A stretch of 64,000 bases of DNA from Toxoplasma gondii ME49 (GCF_000006565.2 NC_031469.1:1067245-1131244); one strand, 5' to 3'; shown: positions 23,501 to 37,700, numbered from the stretch's first letter. Notes: generated by a model not told the origin, from the letters alone. Made by a program: numbers and translations.

Positions 23501-26500
23501 CGGATGCAGCGAAGCTCGACTCTCTCTGGGGCACGGCGTCGCTTCTTCAGTGTCTCTCGTCCTCTCGCAGCGTCTGCTTGTCTTTGCGAATGGATTGCGT
23601 GTACGTGAAGGTCTGTAGATGTCGATGGCGTCGACTCCAAGTCCTCTTGCGTGAGCGCGTGAGAAGGACGAGAGGAGGCGCGAGAAGAGGGGTGTTTTTA
23701 GACACGGTGAGAAAGCCGTTTTCTGTCGTGCTCTCCTCGTTTGAGAACGAAGCGCGCCTGTCAGTTTCCGGTGTTTCCACTGCGCGACATGCGCTTCAGA
23801 CGACGGACAGGGACCGTCACACGTGGTGAACGCGGAGCTGGCCAAACTCGTTTTCAAGCTGATGGACGAAACAAACAAATTCACAGACACCCCTGAGAGC
23901 CTCGAACTGGGCTATCTCTACTTCCTCGAACAATTCCGGAAGGTGTACATCGGCGAACATGCCAAGCAAGTCGTCAACATGCAGAGCCCCGACCGCTTTG
24001 CTGCAGGTAAGCGAAGAAAAAGATCGATTTTTGCCGTGAAAGTCGCTCGCTCCGTGTAGCGACTCTCGCTGCTGCTCAAAAGCACACTCACACATTTGCG
24101 CATTACAGATCTGCATTCAAATATACCTCTATATTCAAATACATGTTTACGTATATGTATGTATGTTTGTGTCTATGTATGGATGTATACGTAGGTATAC
24201 GTATGTTTTATATGCATGTATGAGCATGTTTTCACTTATATAGGCCTATATACATACATATCCATATGCGTGGACATCTCCCTCTATGAATGCTTATGTG
24301 TAGACACGAGCAGGTGGCTTTTGCGTGTTTCTTTTGCTTTTTCCTCAGTTCTCGGTGCGTCGAACGACGATGAAGTTCTGGGTTTGCTAGTCACGAAGAT
24401 CGGTTTTAATCTGCAGCAGAGAGCAGATATGGAAGATGTGATTAAGCGGACGTTGTCGCTTTTTCACGAACTTGCATCGGGAATGAACATCGTCCACTGT
24501 ACAGACAGGTCGCCGCACCTCATCATTTCGGGCCGACTTCTCCTCAACAACTCGACTGCGAATTACCTTCTTCAACACCACCGCAACGAAGAATTCAAGT
24601 TCCTTCATGTCAGAGGGTAGGCCTCGCTATTCTTCGCGACTCTCGCAGTTCTATCCGTATTCGTCTGTCTGTCCTGTCGAATCTATGTAACCAAATCCAT
24701 CTTCCTGTGATGACTGCCATTACTTCTGTCTCTCTCTATCTGCAGTCACATACACATATATTTGTATACATACCATCAGCTTCGTAACTGGTGTATATTT
24801 GTGAATCTAGTTGCCTATACTTTGTTCTGGACATATGAGCCTGTACTGTCCCGTCCTTATGCTGCGGCTGCCGGTCTCCTGTTCATTCCCTCCGTTGCTC
24901 TTCTTCCAGTGCGTAGCTTGAGTTCTCCGGAGTTCTCCGAATATAAGCCGGTCCGTCGAGGGGAAAGTCAGGGCATCCCAGTTACGTCTGCGACTTGTCT
25001 TGCGTGTTCTTGTCTGTAGATACGGGAAGTATCGAACCACGTACTACTTTACGTTGGCGAAGCTTTTGTTTTTGAGGATTGGAAGCAGTGGACAAGGTCG
25101 AGGAACGGCTTCCGAGCAATTCGAGACCTTTATGACGCCGCTGAGTGCTGTCTTTGACCAGCTGTGGCAACGCACCGCTGACGGCACAAACATTCAGGAG
25201 CTCGCGAATCCCCAGTGTCGCGAGCCCCTCATCGGCCTTGTACGAGATCTCAGGTGCGTCCAGTAAACTGAGAAATAGATCCTGCGTTTTTCTACCAGAC
25301 ATACACACACGCGTAAATATATATATATATATATATAGATATGTATGTATGAGTAAATGTGCATGTATGTATATATATTTGGAACTAGATGTATATGTGC
25401 ATATTTTTTTTGACACTTTATGCATGTACAAGTGCTTTTGTTGACTGTGTACGTGAAAGTGTAGCGGTGGTTTTAAGGAGCGTAGACAGTGCTAGACACC
25501 TTAACTGGTTATATACGCACAGGGATTTCTCTGCGTTTGTTGTGAGTTCTGGACTTCGTCGACTGTCGGTGGAGAGTGCCTCTCGAGTATTTTCACCTCA
25601 TAGAAGTGACGACCACTGGCTGTGTGTGCGTCGGTTCCTTTAGGGGCATCTGCATGGCGTGCAATACCACCGAGTCGTACTCGACGATGTTTTCGTGGCT
25701 GATCAACCACCCGAAGCAGCCGGGGAAGTCGAGGGTAAGCATCCGCAGTTTCAGTCCTTTTCTGCAGGCGCGCTTCATCCGCCGTCCTTGCAGAGACGCT
25801 CCTTCGTGTGAAGAGCGGAATCCCCGCCCCCCCAACCGCATTCCGAGCTCGTTACATGGCTACATGGTTCGCATGTGGAGGCTCCTGAGAGTGCACAGGA
25901 GGTTTCTCTCGGCACTTGGGCGAAAAGCGTTGCGGAGGACGGCGAACCGGACAGATCTGTTGTTTCCGCAGACACTATCGCGTCGGGGATTTCAGTGAAA
26001 TCAAAAGCAGAGTCGCACGGGACTTTGAGAGAATGGGTTCAGCGGGAGAACTCGGTGGGTGCTTCCAAGATTTTTTTCTCGCTCCGAATCGCCTTGTCTC
26101 TGCACGGTCTCGCTGCACTCAGGTGTCTGGCGTTTTGTCTGAAGGAAGAAGTACATTTTTCCGTTTGAAAACCTCGTTGCTATGTGAACGCTTCTCTTTT
26201 CCTGTGGCTTTCGATTCAACTTCTTTCAGATTCATCTGTTCACCTGGGCGGCAGGAATTTGGTGGGAAGACCCAGAGGTCGTTATTCCACTTCTCAAGTT
26301 CACCGCAGAGTTCGTTCACAACCGCAGTCAACGAATTTCTTTCGACCAAGCGTCTGCAAACGGCATTCTCCTCTTCAAGGAAGTCTCCTCTATTCTCGTC
26401 TCCTATGGGAAACGGTATGGACGTGAAAGCCTTTTTCCGCATGCAGCGGCACTCTAACGGCAACTGCTGACATCCACATACCCACATAACTGGACGGCAG

Positions 26501-28903
26501 AAAAACACGGAAACCTATGGATTTAACTCTCTCTACATCTTCCTGTCTGTCTATATCAATGTAAAGATCGATCGATAGATATCTGCGTTTAAACGCGCAC
26601 AGATGTGTGCAGCTGTGCGTGCAAAGACAGAACACTCAGACGCATCTACGCGCGTAATATATGGACAAAGCCTAAATGCATATATATATATATATATATG
26701 TATATACGTCTATATATATATATATATATTTATGTGTATTTCTGGATATTTGTGACGGTGCTTGTGGGTGTGGTTGCTGTGTTGCGTTTTCTTAGGATAT
26801 TAGAAAAGCAAGACTTCCGAGACATGTACAAAGAGAAGTACAAGGCCTTGGCCGTCGCGCTTGAGATGTTCAGTCACGCGTTGAACGGGAACTACGTGAA
26901 CTTTGGAGTCTTCGATGTTTACGGAGATGGAACTCTTAACGACTCTCTCAAGCTCTCTCTCTCTATGTGTCTCGCGATTCCTGACGAAGGTAAGAGAAAG
27001 GGTGTAGCCGGTGTTTAAAACGATTTCCGCGAGTTTTCTTCTGTCCACTCGACTCGTGGATGCTGCCGCGCGTTCTGCCTCGTTTCTTATTTTCTCTTCA
27101 CTGCGGCAACAGAACAAAGAAGAACGCTGATTCAGGACATGCCTGAGAGATGTCGGGGGAGGGGAGAAAGGAAGCTGCGACAGGGACGCGTAGGTTGTCA
27201 CTCGCGTGTTTCCGGGCCAGTTGCTTTCCTGAGCGCCCAGATTCACCTGAAGAACAAGTTTCTAAATCTTTTTTCCTCGACAACTCCGTTTCTCCCCTCT
27301 CTCCTCTCAGATCTTCAGGCGTATATTCGGTCGCTGAAGGCGTACTACTCGTTCCTGGACCTCGCAACGAAAAATTTCATGCCTCAGGTTAGCGCGCGCG
27401 AAACACGTTCCTCTTTTCTCGTCTCTAAAAAGAGGCTTTCATGTCTCCACCCTTGATCCAAGAGATTCTTTTCTTCGTGTGAATCTCGTTTTCACCCGTG
27501 GTGTTCTTGCCCACCTTTTTCTGTGTTCTTCGTCTTTCCCGAGCGTGTATTCTTGACCGTCTCGGTTTCTCGTCTCTCTTGTTCAGGTGCTCGAGTTGTC
27601 TCCACCCATGCTGGCCCAGCTGATGCGCGCAGTCGAGGAGGGTCTTTGCTCCTTCGAGCCTGGAGTGGCAATGCAGTGTTGTTCCACCATCGACAACTTC
27701 GTCACCTTTTTCTACCAGCACTTGAACAGTCCCGATGCGGAAGGACAGGTGAGAGTGCCCGAACGAGAGACCGGAATCGAAGATGGGAGAAGAACTGCCA
27801 ACCGAGACAAAGAGTTCTACAGAGAGCGAGACGTCGAGCGTCTTTCCTTGTTAGGAACAAAAATCCTCGGTCTTCGATCCAAGTCTCTGCGGCGGAGCTG
27901 AGTGTTCTAAAAACACCGTTCCTGACAAATTTCTCGAAAGCAGAAACGATTTCGAAATGGAAGACGAGGAGGGACAAACGCGGAGTGTACAGACACCGGT
28001 GACGAGAAACTGCAGGTGTCGTGTGTGCTGTATACACAGGCCGTCCGCGTTTTCCTCGAGTCGCAGCCGCAGTCTCTCAAGCGAATTCTGCAACTCATGT
28101 TCCAGCTTGTCATTACAGGTGAGCATTACCTTTCCGTCTCGCCATATGCCTCGATACTTTCACGTAGACATGCATTTACGTATGTATTTTCGTAGGATTG
28201 ACTCCTCGCAAGAGACCTTGCACAACATGACCGTGTATATATAAATATATGTGTATAGGTTTATCTGCTCTGTGGTTATCCTTCTGTAGGTGTGTGTCAG
28301 TTGTAACCTGGACGTACTTTTGACAGTTAACATGCAGCAATTCTCAACTGGTAACTGGATACAGCAGACATGTGAACAATCACGTTTACCTGTACATTCG
28401 TATATATATATATATATATATATAAGTATGTATATTTATAAGTGTGTATATACAGTGGTACGCAGAGGTCGTTGCATGAGTTGGTTTTCGTTTTATTGAT
28501 GTGCTAAACTGGGAACTGGCCCTGTCTAGTGAGACGGTTCACTGTCTCGTCTCGCAGGGCTCTTCGAATCGGTCGTTCCATTGCAAATGTCTCGCAAATA
28601 AATACGCATGCAGAAAACATATATGTCTAATTCTTTGGAATTTTTGACGCGTTGTAGAGCGGCGGTGGATTTCTGCGGCGTTGCATGCATTGCCTGTGCC
28701 TTTCAGGAGAGTTCACAAGTGTGTGGAGCATGTCGAGGCCTTTGCTCGGACTCATCCTTTTGCAAGAACAAGAATTCCTCACCATTAAGCAGCAGTTGCT
28801 TGAGCAACAAAGCAAAGAAAAGAAAAGCAAGTGCGTCTTAAGTTCCTCTCGTGGTACAGCCTTTAAATCCAATTTTTCTCATGTGTCCACCTATTTACCT
28901 ATA

Positions 28904-28948
<45 letters not shown>

Positions 28949-29391
28949 GTATGTGTGTGTGTTTTCGGTAGGGCAAACCAGTAGAGCTCCACAGAGGCGT
29001 CGATATATATATATATATATGTATATACGGAGATTTAACTTTCTCTTCTGTATGTAGAGACAAGCAAGTGGAGTTAGAGACACAGTTATGTAGATCTGTA
29101 TAGAAAAAGGAAGGTGTCAGTGGTGAGACTGAGGTTGTGAATGCATTTGTGGCGCCTGTTTGAGGCATGTCGTGCATAGATGTTGGAGTTTATATACGCT
29201 TCAGAGGCGTGTGAGTTGCGACTTTTGTTTCAGATTGGAAGGATTCTTCGGGGACCTCATGTCGGATGTCGATTCGAGTTTGGAAAATAAAAACAAGGTA
29301 CGTTGCTTGCTCAATTGTCGCAAACAAGCCACTGTATCCTGCGACTCAGCTCCTGTCCTCTCTTGTGTCTCCGTCTGTGCGCTATATGTAA

Positions 29392-29435
<44 letters not shown>

Positions 29436-29595
29436 CATGCATATATTGCATGTATATATATGAATGTATTCTAGAGGTTGAAGTGTTTCGAGAGAGACAC
29501 GCGCGTGTGAGTGTTTTGTCTGTGGCTTTTTTCAGGATCAGTTTACTCGAAATCTGTACCAGTTTTCGTCGCATGTGCGCCAGTGTTTGGCGTAA
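20516..29595 (+). CDS. XPO7: Exportin-7 (RanBP16-like) karyopherin, 15 exons
   Basis: Exportin-7 is an importin-beta superfamily receptor that carries cargo through nuclear pores with RanGTP. Exons: 20516-20908, 21666-22710, 23227-23487, 23800-24006, 24349-24616, 25020-25253, 25644-25734, 26230-26414, 26796-26989, 27311-27387, 27587-27748, 28040-28118, 28707-28830, 29234-29297, 29536-29595 (TAA). All join in phase to 1147 residues, close to the animal protein (about 1090). Recognisable blocks in order: FVLNYLYQRGADLL, GYGKYRTTYYFTLAKLLFL, LVRDLRGICMACNTTESYS, ELVHNRSQR-like FVHNRSQRISFDQASANGIL, NGNYVNFGVFDVYGD, AYYSFLDLATKNFMPQ, SVWSMSRPLLGLILLQEQEF, DQFTRNLYQFSSHVRQC. The conserved GNYVNFGVF and WSMSRPLLGLILL segments make the assignment firm. 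Two ATGs are adjacent (20516 and 20519); the first was taken. Several introns hold (TA)n tracts. Confidence 0.95.
25316..25345. repeat. (TA)n microsatellite in an exportin-7 intron
   Basis: TA run with a TAGATATGTATG tail in the intron 25254-25643. Confidence 0.85.
26678..26732. repeat. (TA)n microsatellite near an exportin-7 acceptor
   Basis: Two TA runs in the intron 26415-26795, ending about 65 bases before the acceptor at 26795. Confidence 0.85.
28401..28450. repeat. (TA)n microsatellite in an exportin-7 intron
   Basis: TA run followed by AAGTATGTATATTTATAAGTG, within intron 28119-28706. Confidence 0.85.
28903..29022. repeat. Long (TA)n tracts in an exportin-7 intron
   Basis: About 44 bases of TA to 28947, a short GTGTGTGT run, then another TA run near 29005-29020. 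All lie in the intron 28831-29233. Confidence 0.9.
29391..29462. repeat. (TA)n microsatellite in the last exportin-7 intron
   Basis: TA run followed by ATATTGCATGCATATATTGC, in the intron 29298-29535. The TA run is interrupted by AAATATA. Confidence 0.9.
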
Positions 29596-31074
29596 TCAAA
29601 AGAGTTTTCTTAAGTTGCGCCATTTTCTTGGCGCGACACAGTGTGGAGAAGAAGCGAATGCGGGAGAAGCAGCAGGGATGGATGTGTGACAGGCATTCGA
29701 AGGGGAACCGCGGGAGGGTGGCGACCGCTGATAAGGAAACCTGAGGAGACAGAAGGTGGAATGAGAAGCGGCAGAAATGTCAGACTCGTGAAATGGCGCG
29801 AACTTCAAGAGAACGAAGTCGAGAGAGAAGCAAAGGGCAGGAACGCTTCTAAAAATCGTTCATAATGGAGGCGAACCAGCAACGCGTTCGCCTCCAACGC
29901 AGAGTGTCTCTCGATTTGTGGGGATTTCAGAGCTGGTGTGTTTTTTTTTTCTTCGCTGATGCCGAGAGCGACGCTCCTGTCTCCTTTGCAAGTGCGAGTA
30001 ATGCGCGCGAACTGCAAGCGCAAACGTCTCTGCAGCTGAAGCTTCTGCAGAGACATTTCTGTCTTTCTTCTCGGTTTCTTTCCAACCTGTCGAGGGCTTC
30101 CCCACCGGCGCCGCAATGCGTTTTCGGGGGGAGGGCGCGGTTGTGTGTGAATGTTCTTTCTCTGAGCTAGGTTTTTGCGGGAGAGACAGGCTCAGGCAAA
30201 GGAGGTGGTGAAACAATTTCTGTATTCGTTTTCCAGAGAAACCTTGGCGCACGCGAGCTTTCCGAACTCCCATGGTCAAAGAAAACTGTTTCTTCCTCGA
30301 ATTCTAGACTTTTTCGACTTTCTCTCAGTCTTCTCCCGTGTGTCTGAGCAGTTTTCAGCGCGTTGTTGTTTCTGAAGGCGTTTCCGATTCGTAAAACAGT
30401 CTTTCTGCAAGGTGGAAGAGGTGCAGGAGATTTACTTCAGAAGTCGAAGCGTCACGCATGCAGAGACTCCAAGAGGAGTGGCAGAAACATCGTAAAAACG
30501 TTTTTCTTCAGACAGAAGAAAACGATCTTTGGTTCAGTAACACCGAAGAAGCTTTGTTCCACGCATACAGAAGAAAGCGAGTTTTTCCTTTCTCCGGGGA
30601 AGTCTGAGAGCGATGGACAACGACCTACTTCCGAGTTTCGGTTGTTCGCGAAACACACTCTGCGGAGTGAGAAGCACAGGCCTCCTGCTTCGCCTGCTGC
30701 AGGCTCTCGCCTCTGCTGCACAACATGAAGCCCACAATCCTTTCCCTAGTGTTTGCTTCCCCGAACATGAGCTTTCTCCACATGCCTCATACGCACAGCC
30801 GCCAACAGTGACAGCGAGGAAGGCTGGAAAGCCAACAGTGACAGCGAGAAAGGCTGGAAAGCCAGCAGTGACAGCGAGGAAGACTGGAAAGCCAACAGTG
30901 ACAGCGAGGAAGACTGGAAAGCCAGCAGAGCGATTCTTTCTTCGCGCACTCTGTAGGGAGGAACCCCCCCTGACATTCTTTCTTCTGGACTCTCCAGCTT
31001 CTTTCGAGCTGCACACTGCCATATAGGCTGCTCTCCCTTTCGCTTCTTCCAGTTTCTTTCGAGCGCGTTTTTAG
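29596..31074. other. Convergent 3' spacer between exportin-7 and the minus-strand gene
   Basis: The space between two stop codons facing each other. It should hold both 3' UTRs. The frame at 30613-31026 (+) is open but begins in low-complexity DNA and contains the 30-bp minisatellite; I do not call it a gene. Confidence 0.6.
30802..30927. repeat. 30-bp minisatellite, four units plus a partial
   Basis: Units of 30 bases start at 30802, 30832, 30862 and 30892 (core ACAGTGACAGCGAGGAAG), differing by single substitutions. It lies in the convergent 3' spacer. Confidence 0.92.
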
Positions 31075-31747
31075 CTAATGCGAATCGCCAAGTGCTTCAG
31101 AAGCGCCATTCGTGAGCAGCTGCACAACGGCTTTCTCCAACTCGAGAGGCACTGCTCCGTGGATGTCTCGGAGGCCGCGAAGGAGGCCGTAAAGTTGATC
31201 GAGAGGACTCTGCAAAACTTGAACGGCTTTCAGAAGCACCTGAAGAAAGGAAAAACGAAAAGCCTGAATACGAGGCACTGGCACCGCAGTCGCAAACACA
31301 AGCGAGAGACTTGGACCGGATTCACAGCCACCAAACCCCCTGAAAGCTTTGATTTCTCTACTCAGAAACATGCATGCATACGCCGGTTATAAACATATCG
31401 GAGTGCTTGCAAGTTTTTCCCCGGAGACCCCGACCAAAAAGTTCAAGATAACACCGACGAGCTGACCTGCAAGTCAGGTGCAGTGCCCAAGGCATATATA
31501 TATATATATATATATATATACCGATATATATTAACACATAAATATGTATTTGTATATCTATCCATATACACATGCACACATATATTATGCGGATCGGAGT
31601 GCCTCGTAGTCTTTAACAATACGTTTCGACACACACTCTTGCATATATGCATATATATATATATATATATATATGTGAATTTTTTTTAGCCTGAACTGAT
31701 AAAAGTATGAATAAGTATACGGGTACGTCTCACCAGACCTTTGCACT

Positions 31748-31785
<38 letters not shown>

Positions 31786-34700
31786 CATTGTAGATGCATA
31801 TGTATAATTCGTGTTTTTGTGTGTTGCTGACTGACCTTCGCTAGGGCAGGAGTAAATGCTTCCAGAGGCAGGAGGTTGACGGTGTCGGCGATAGTCTCGT
31901 ACGTCAAACATCGACCAGCTTGGACTTCTCGGCGAATGCAGTCGAGCACTTCCAAGAGGGCCTTACGGGCAACGAAACCTTTCTCCTCATCTTCTGTTAC
32001 GCATACAACAAGCCACAAAAGGTTTCTCAAACGCAACACATGCATTGTTACCTCAGTCTGTCCATCTGTCTCTCTACCTGTTCACCTTTCTCTCTATGAC
32101 TATCTATCGTTCTATGGCTATCCAGCTATCTATGACTTTCGATCTACCTATGACTATGTATCTATGTACGAATCTATCAATCTTTCTACCGATATACATA
32201 TTTATGTGTGTATATCTGCATGGGTGTACGATTGCGTTTGTATGCCAATGTATGTTGAAAGAGATGAGGGTACATACGCATCTTTCTCTGCAGCAAGCGA
32301 TGTCTGTCTCCTCTCTGTTCCTTCAATTCTTGCACATCGTTATGTACAAATGCTCTCACGAGTCTCGTGTGGGGTCCCGTAGAGAGAAATCGCTTACGAA
32401 TTCATATATGCAAGTAATATACATTCGCAAGTCAGTTAATTTCCTTATTGTTCGTTTTCGAGGTGTGGCCGAATAGCTACTTCGATGGAAGGTCTTTTGG
32501 GGGGTGCTGGTCTTCCTGTTCTGTCCATCCTGGACATACAGAAAGCTAGCCAAACTTCCATATGTACCAACATATATAAATACGTATATGTATGTATATA
32601 TATTTATATATGTACATTTGTATATGCATCTGGATGTCTACATGAATATGGATAAAAGACCCTAACTCCTAAAATGAAGGAGACTCGTAGAACTGACTGC
32701 GGATTTCTTTGTTCGTCTCTTCACAGCTGGCAGCCGCTTCTAGAATTGCGTAGTACCAGGCGACGAGCTTCTTCTGTCGTTTGTCGCTGCCGAGACCGAC
32801 GGCACCAATCTGAAAAGAACACTCCGATTTCTCTCTCGAAGTCCATTTCTGCAAGTCGAATTCCGTCCGTGTTTCGTTCTTCGTTCCAACTTGTGTTTGC
32901 ATGGGGGGCGTGGAAGTAGAACGAAAACTCACTTTATCCCCGTTGTCCGACAGACTCTCACGTGAATCGAGGAAGCTGTTTTACCTCCCTGATCAGAGAG
33001 GGCAGTTTCCAGCCGTGTTGCTCCAGTTCCGAATTCCGAATCCATCGATGCATGTGTAGCGAGTTTAAGCTTCCACGTGACACAAAGGTACAGAGAGACG
33101 TATACAGTGACGATTGCGAATGGACCGCCTGCGAGAATGGCCACTGGAATTGCGACACCCCGTACAAATACTTCGTGTATACATTGATTGGTACCCGGTG
33201 GCAAAGGCCCATGCGGCAAGACAGAGGGATACTCGGCATAACCGGACACACTGCGGACAATGCCCACGGCCGTACCTACACCTATATAAATGTAGGTAAA
33301 TGTGTGTAAATGAGTGAACCAAGCCTTGCGTGCATATGTATGGCATCGGTATCTGTGAAGCGCTTTTCTGTCGACTAGACAATTTCGTCTCTTCAGGCTG
33401 AAACAGACGAACACCCCTATCTACTGAATCGAGTATGGGTGCACGCGACCCGACAAGTCGATTTTCCTTCCACTTTTTCCACTGATTGTGCGTACGTCCA
33501 GTTTTGGGAGGCCTGGGTTGGTTGGGAGTTTGGAGTGGAAGAGAATCTGCCTTTGTTCACGAAGAAGAACGAGCTTGTTTTTGCCTGCGAAAGTCCGAGA
33601 AATTTCCTGGAGATAACACCACCACACTGACACGTGTCTCGCAGTGAAACGTCTTCTCAATGACTTCCGCGGTTTCCATTTCCTGGTACGCATGTTCTTG
33701 GCTTCTTGGAATCACAGGCAAAACAAACAATTGCGCCGTCCATGATTCCTCGTTATTTTTTTCACGGTCGCACCTCCCGCCACTGGAACGTGTGAACGGC
33801 GGCTGTTCACGTGGGCTTTGATCTCCTTTCTGTGGAATAGCCTTTACTCCATGGGAAGCCGTTACTTTCGTTTCAGTCCAGCCATTTGAGGAGCGGCAAA
33901 CATCGATGCACATCGTCAACACACTCATCGCTCTGCGATGTGTCTCTGATCGTGAACATGCTGTTTCATGAACGCTCAATGGTCTTCCAGGTCCCGCTCT
34001 GGGCGCATGCTTCGCCGGGGGCTTCCGTGAACACGATGACGGTGTTTTTATTTTCCGACTCGAGTCAACGTACACAGCATGACATTCGGCGATTCGAAGT
34101 CTACTCGTTGACGCGGACCGTTCCTTTGACCTCTGGACTTTGTTTGAAGGGAAACGGAACTAGGAAATGTTTTTCACTCAGATCGCTCAAAACATGCGAT
34201 TACACGAATAATCAAAAAGTATGTTTTCTCCTCCTACCCGAGCAGCCAGCACAGCAGCTAGTCGATCTTTCTGTGTTTTCTTCAGCTCGTGACGCGCTGT
34301 GAGAGCTTTCTGATGATATGAAGACGAACGCACAGAAAAATGATGGTAAAAACACGGACAAGGCATCTGCAAACGACAACCCCCATTCAGCGAAGAACAC
34401 CTCGTACATCACAGAAAGCTAAACAAATTTCCACGCATCTCTTTATATGGATTTACACTTCCACAGAGTGCTTCCTGATTCGTTTTCCAAAATGTGGGCA
34501 TCATCTTTATATATACATGTATATGTGCACTTGTGTAAGAATGAAAATGCAAATGTCGACTTAAGCTGCAGAGCAGAACTCGAATTTCTGGACGGATGCT
34601 GCATGCAAACGAGCCTACCGCATTCATCTTTCACTTTATGCGCGTAATTCATTATGAGAAGCTAAAGTCTGTCTTCTGCCCCGCTTCGCAGAGAAGCCCG

Positions 34701-37700
34701 CCTCTCCTGGGGCTGCTCATGAGCCACGACTCACAGAAATAGCTACCGTATGTCCCCTTCATGTACATGCATGCATGCTTGCATAGACAGCTGAATAGAG
34801 GCGTTTAGTTCTATTCAACAAGGAAAATGCATCTTCGATGGTAGATTAGCTACTGACGTTTACCTGACGTCCGGACTGGTTCTATACTTCTATTAAACCA
34901 ACATTGCCAATGACTACAGCTTCAAAGCTTGCTTGGATCTGTAGAGCTGCATGCGCATGGATGTGACTTCAGCTTTCTCTTCTTCCGACTTACACGGAGG
35001 GCTTCGGTTTTGATTTCATTGAGACTTTTTCGGCTGGCGACCGCGTGCAGATCTTGTCTGGTCCTTGCTGAGGTACACCAGGCATCGCCCACGCTAGCAA
35101 AGCATGCCACATCTAAGTTCCAAAAGCAGAAAGTGACGTCCTAAATTTCAATGTAAAAGCATTAACATCTTGTGTACATGCTGCATTCACCATATTGCTC
35201 TCTCTCTCCCCCTCACACACACAAGATATATATATATATATGTCTACGTGGTTAACCTGATCTGTTTCCCACTCCTCGTCGGTCTCTCCACTGCGCACGG
35301 TGTCACAAAAGTACGTGTCTGTGTTTTTGGCTCTCTCCTTCTTCCCTGACCTGTCTTTCCACTGTACTCAGGCGACCAAGCTTTCACTCGCGCTGTTTTC
35401 CTTTCCGACTTTTCTGCCTGGCCTCTCACCTGTGAGAGGAGCAGCTAAGCCACCTCCGTGGGGTTGATTGCCACTTTGTTCGACTTTCTGCGGTGCTGTG
35501 ACTGCCAGCGACTGCCCGATGTTTCTGTCCACTTCAGGGAGCCCCGCCAGGGCGAGTTTTTCTGTTTCGAGGTCTGCAGGGACCTCTGAGAACCGTCTCA
35601 GGCTCGGTCCGCCCTCTCGCATGTGAGCGATGAGAGAAACGCGGTGGCGAGAGCCAGGAGCAAGCACACGAACTGGCAGAGCTGTTTTGTGGCCGGCGTC
35701 ACCTGGAGCGTGGCTTTTTTGCCACCGCGAGGAAGTCCATCCTGCGAGACTAGGGAGCCCGCGAGAAGTCCAGAAACGCTTGTCGATATCTGTGAGCGAC
35801 TTCTCCAGGTTAGATTGACTGGAAATGGCGTCCGGATAACATCCAAACATAGAAAAAGGCGAGGAAGCTTTTCCGAGACACCGAAATTGCCCTGGCGAAG
35901 GAAAAATGGTTCAAGCAACAGAACGCAATTCTGTTGCGAGAATTCGTTTCGGACTTACGGTGCTTCCCAGAATGCGAAAAAGAACGGGGGAAGGACGGAA
36001 GCGAAACGACAGCCAGACGCCCTGGACAAGACACGATCTTAAGAGACAAATCAGCTAGGATGTCGTTTGAAACTACGATACAAGCTTCCACAGAGGCACA
36101 CACACGTCCCACAGAGGTTCGTAGAACTGAGGATACTCGTAACACGTTCCAGTAGGGCTTCGAATTACCCAGTCCATGTTGTTGGCACAGGCGGGAAATG
36201 GGCTTCTTGTTTTTTCGTGGGTGGCCGTCCGATACGGGTTTGATTCGAAGTCGCTCAAAAGGGAGAAAACGTCCTTCTGTCGGATAAACAGACTCACCTA
36301 CCGTTCTTAGCGGCTTCCACGTCCTCGTCTGCTGTTCGCTTCCGTCGTTCCAAGTACTCTTCGTAAGCAGGCAGTCTGATCGTGAGGGGAAACGTGCTGT
36401 GATCTTTTTTCTGTGAGACCCTGGCAGACAAAGAAAAGGAGCAGACATTTCCGCGATTGTTGCTGTCAGAAGTTTGCAGTTGTCCACTTTGGATACCCTT
36501 GGAGCAGTTTTCTACGGTCTGCCTGTAGGTTCTCTTTGCAAGCAGAGTTTACGTTTGCTGAGCGCGTGCAAGCCGACAGCCTCCAAAGGACATCTGGATA
36601 TTTCACTGAAACTTCCGAGAGGTCTTTCCTCTCAAACACACGCCGTGCTTCATGATTTCTTGTCTCGAGGGAAGAGCGGAGAGCCTCTCCCGAGCGGCTG
36701 CAACGGAGGTCTCAGAGCGAGGTTTGGCCTCTCTTTGTCGATGCCGCTTCTGATATAGAACGCTACCGGAGGCACAGGGGAGATTGTGTTTTCTGCCTGT
36801 GATTTACCGTTCTTTTAGACGTTTTAACGGGAGAGGGAGCGAGCTGGACCTGGGCTGCAGAGCCGCGGGAACACTTAATCTCGCCGTTGAGCACCTCTGC
36901 TCAAGATGAAGAAGGCGACTCCAAATGCGCTCTCTGCGTTCATCTTCAGGCGGCGTTTCTCGATCGCTTAAACTCTTCTGTGCGGTCTCTTTACTTCTGT
37001 CAGTTGAGGAAAGGTGCGTCGTGTCTTGTGACTCTGCGTTTGGAAAGGTCTGCGGATATCCATCTACTGTCCAAGACCGCTTGAAACGCCTGTAGTCCTC
37101 CTCGTGAGACGCAGAGCCTCTGCAGACGAAGTTTTTATCGGGAATGGGAGATCGAGGCAGAGACACATGGGTACAGGCGACAGCAACGGCGAGAGCACGA
37201 AGGAAGTGACAGATAAGAGGTGAAGGGACACTCGTGATTCACCGTGAATGACCAACGCGGTTTTACGGATAGTAAGCTCAGACCACAGTTATATTTCTAG
37301 GACACCGGAGCAGTCTGATCGTGAGGAACGTTCTTCGAAACAAAGTGCTAGTATCTCAGCTGTCTCATGCAACCCAATGAGGCGACGGTCACAGCAATCG
37401 TCAATAACTTGATGGCCTATAGCTCACTGTTGCAAAGAGACCACGAGAGCGAACAGCATATGCGCTCTTACATCCCCTTCTACAGCCCATTCAACACTTT
37501 CGTATGCAGCCCCAAATGGTGGGAGACAATTTACACTTCCACCGAGGGGAATCTCTGGAGTTCTACTTGGACAGAAGTGAATATCAGTGTTCTTTGAACG
37601 CTGTGCAAGACGCAGACAGCAAACGGATCTAGGAAGGATGCCCTGACACACACGCCAACACCTACCCAACGGACACACTCCTAGTACGTGCATACGTAAG

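Noticed and set aside
30613..31026. 137-codon plus-strand frame containing the minisatellite
   Set aside because: No family resemblance or splice partners; the repeat keeps the frame open by its length.
33403..33633. Plus-strand frame with many Trp and Phe residues preceded by an acceptor-like site
   Set aside because: Antisense to exon 33584-33496, which phases correctly with its neighbours on the minus strand; no plausible plus-strand donor follows.
35850..36155. Plus-strand frame with helical, charged character (KEKWFKQQNAILLREFV)
   Set aside because: It lies in a minus-gene intron region and I could not find partner exons. It is the best remaining alternative here and worth an RNA check, but is not supported as a gene.
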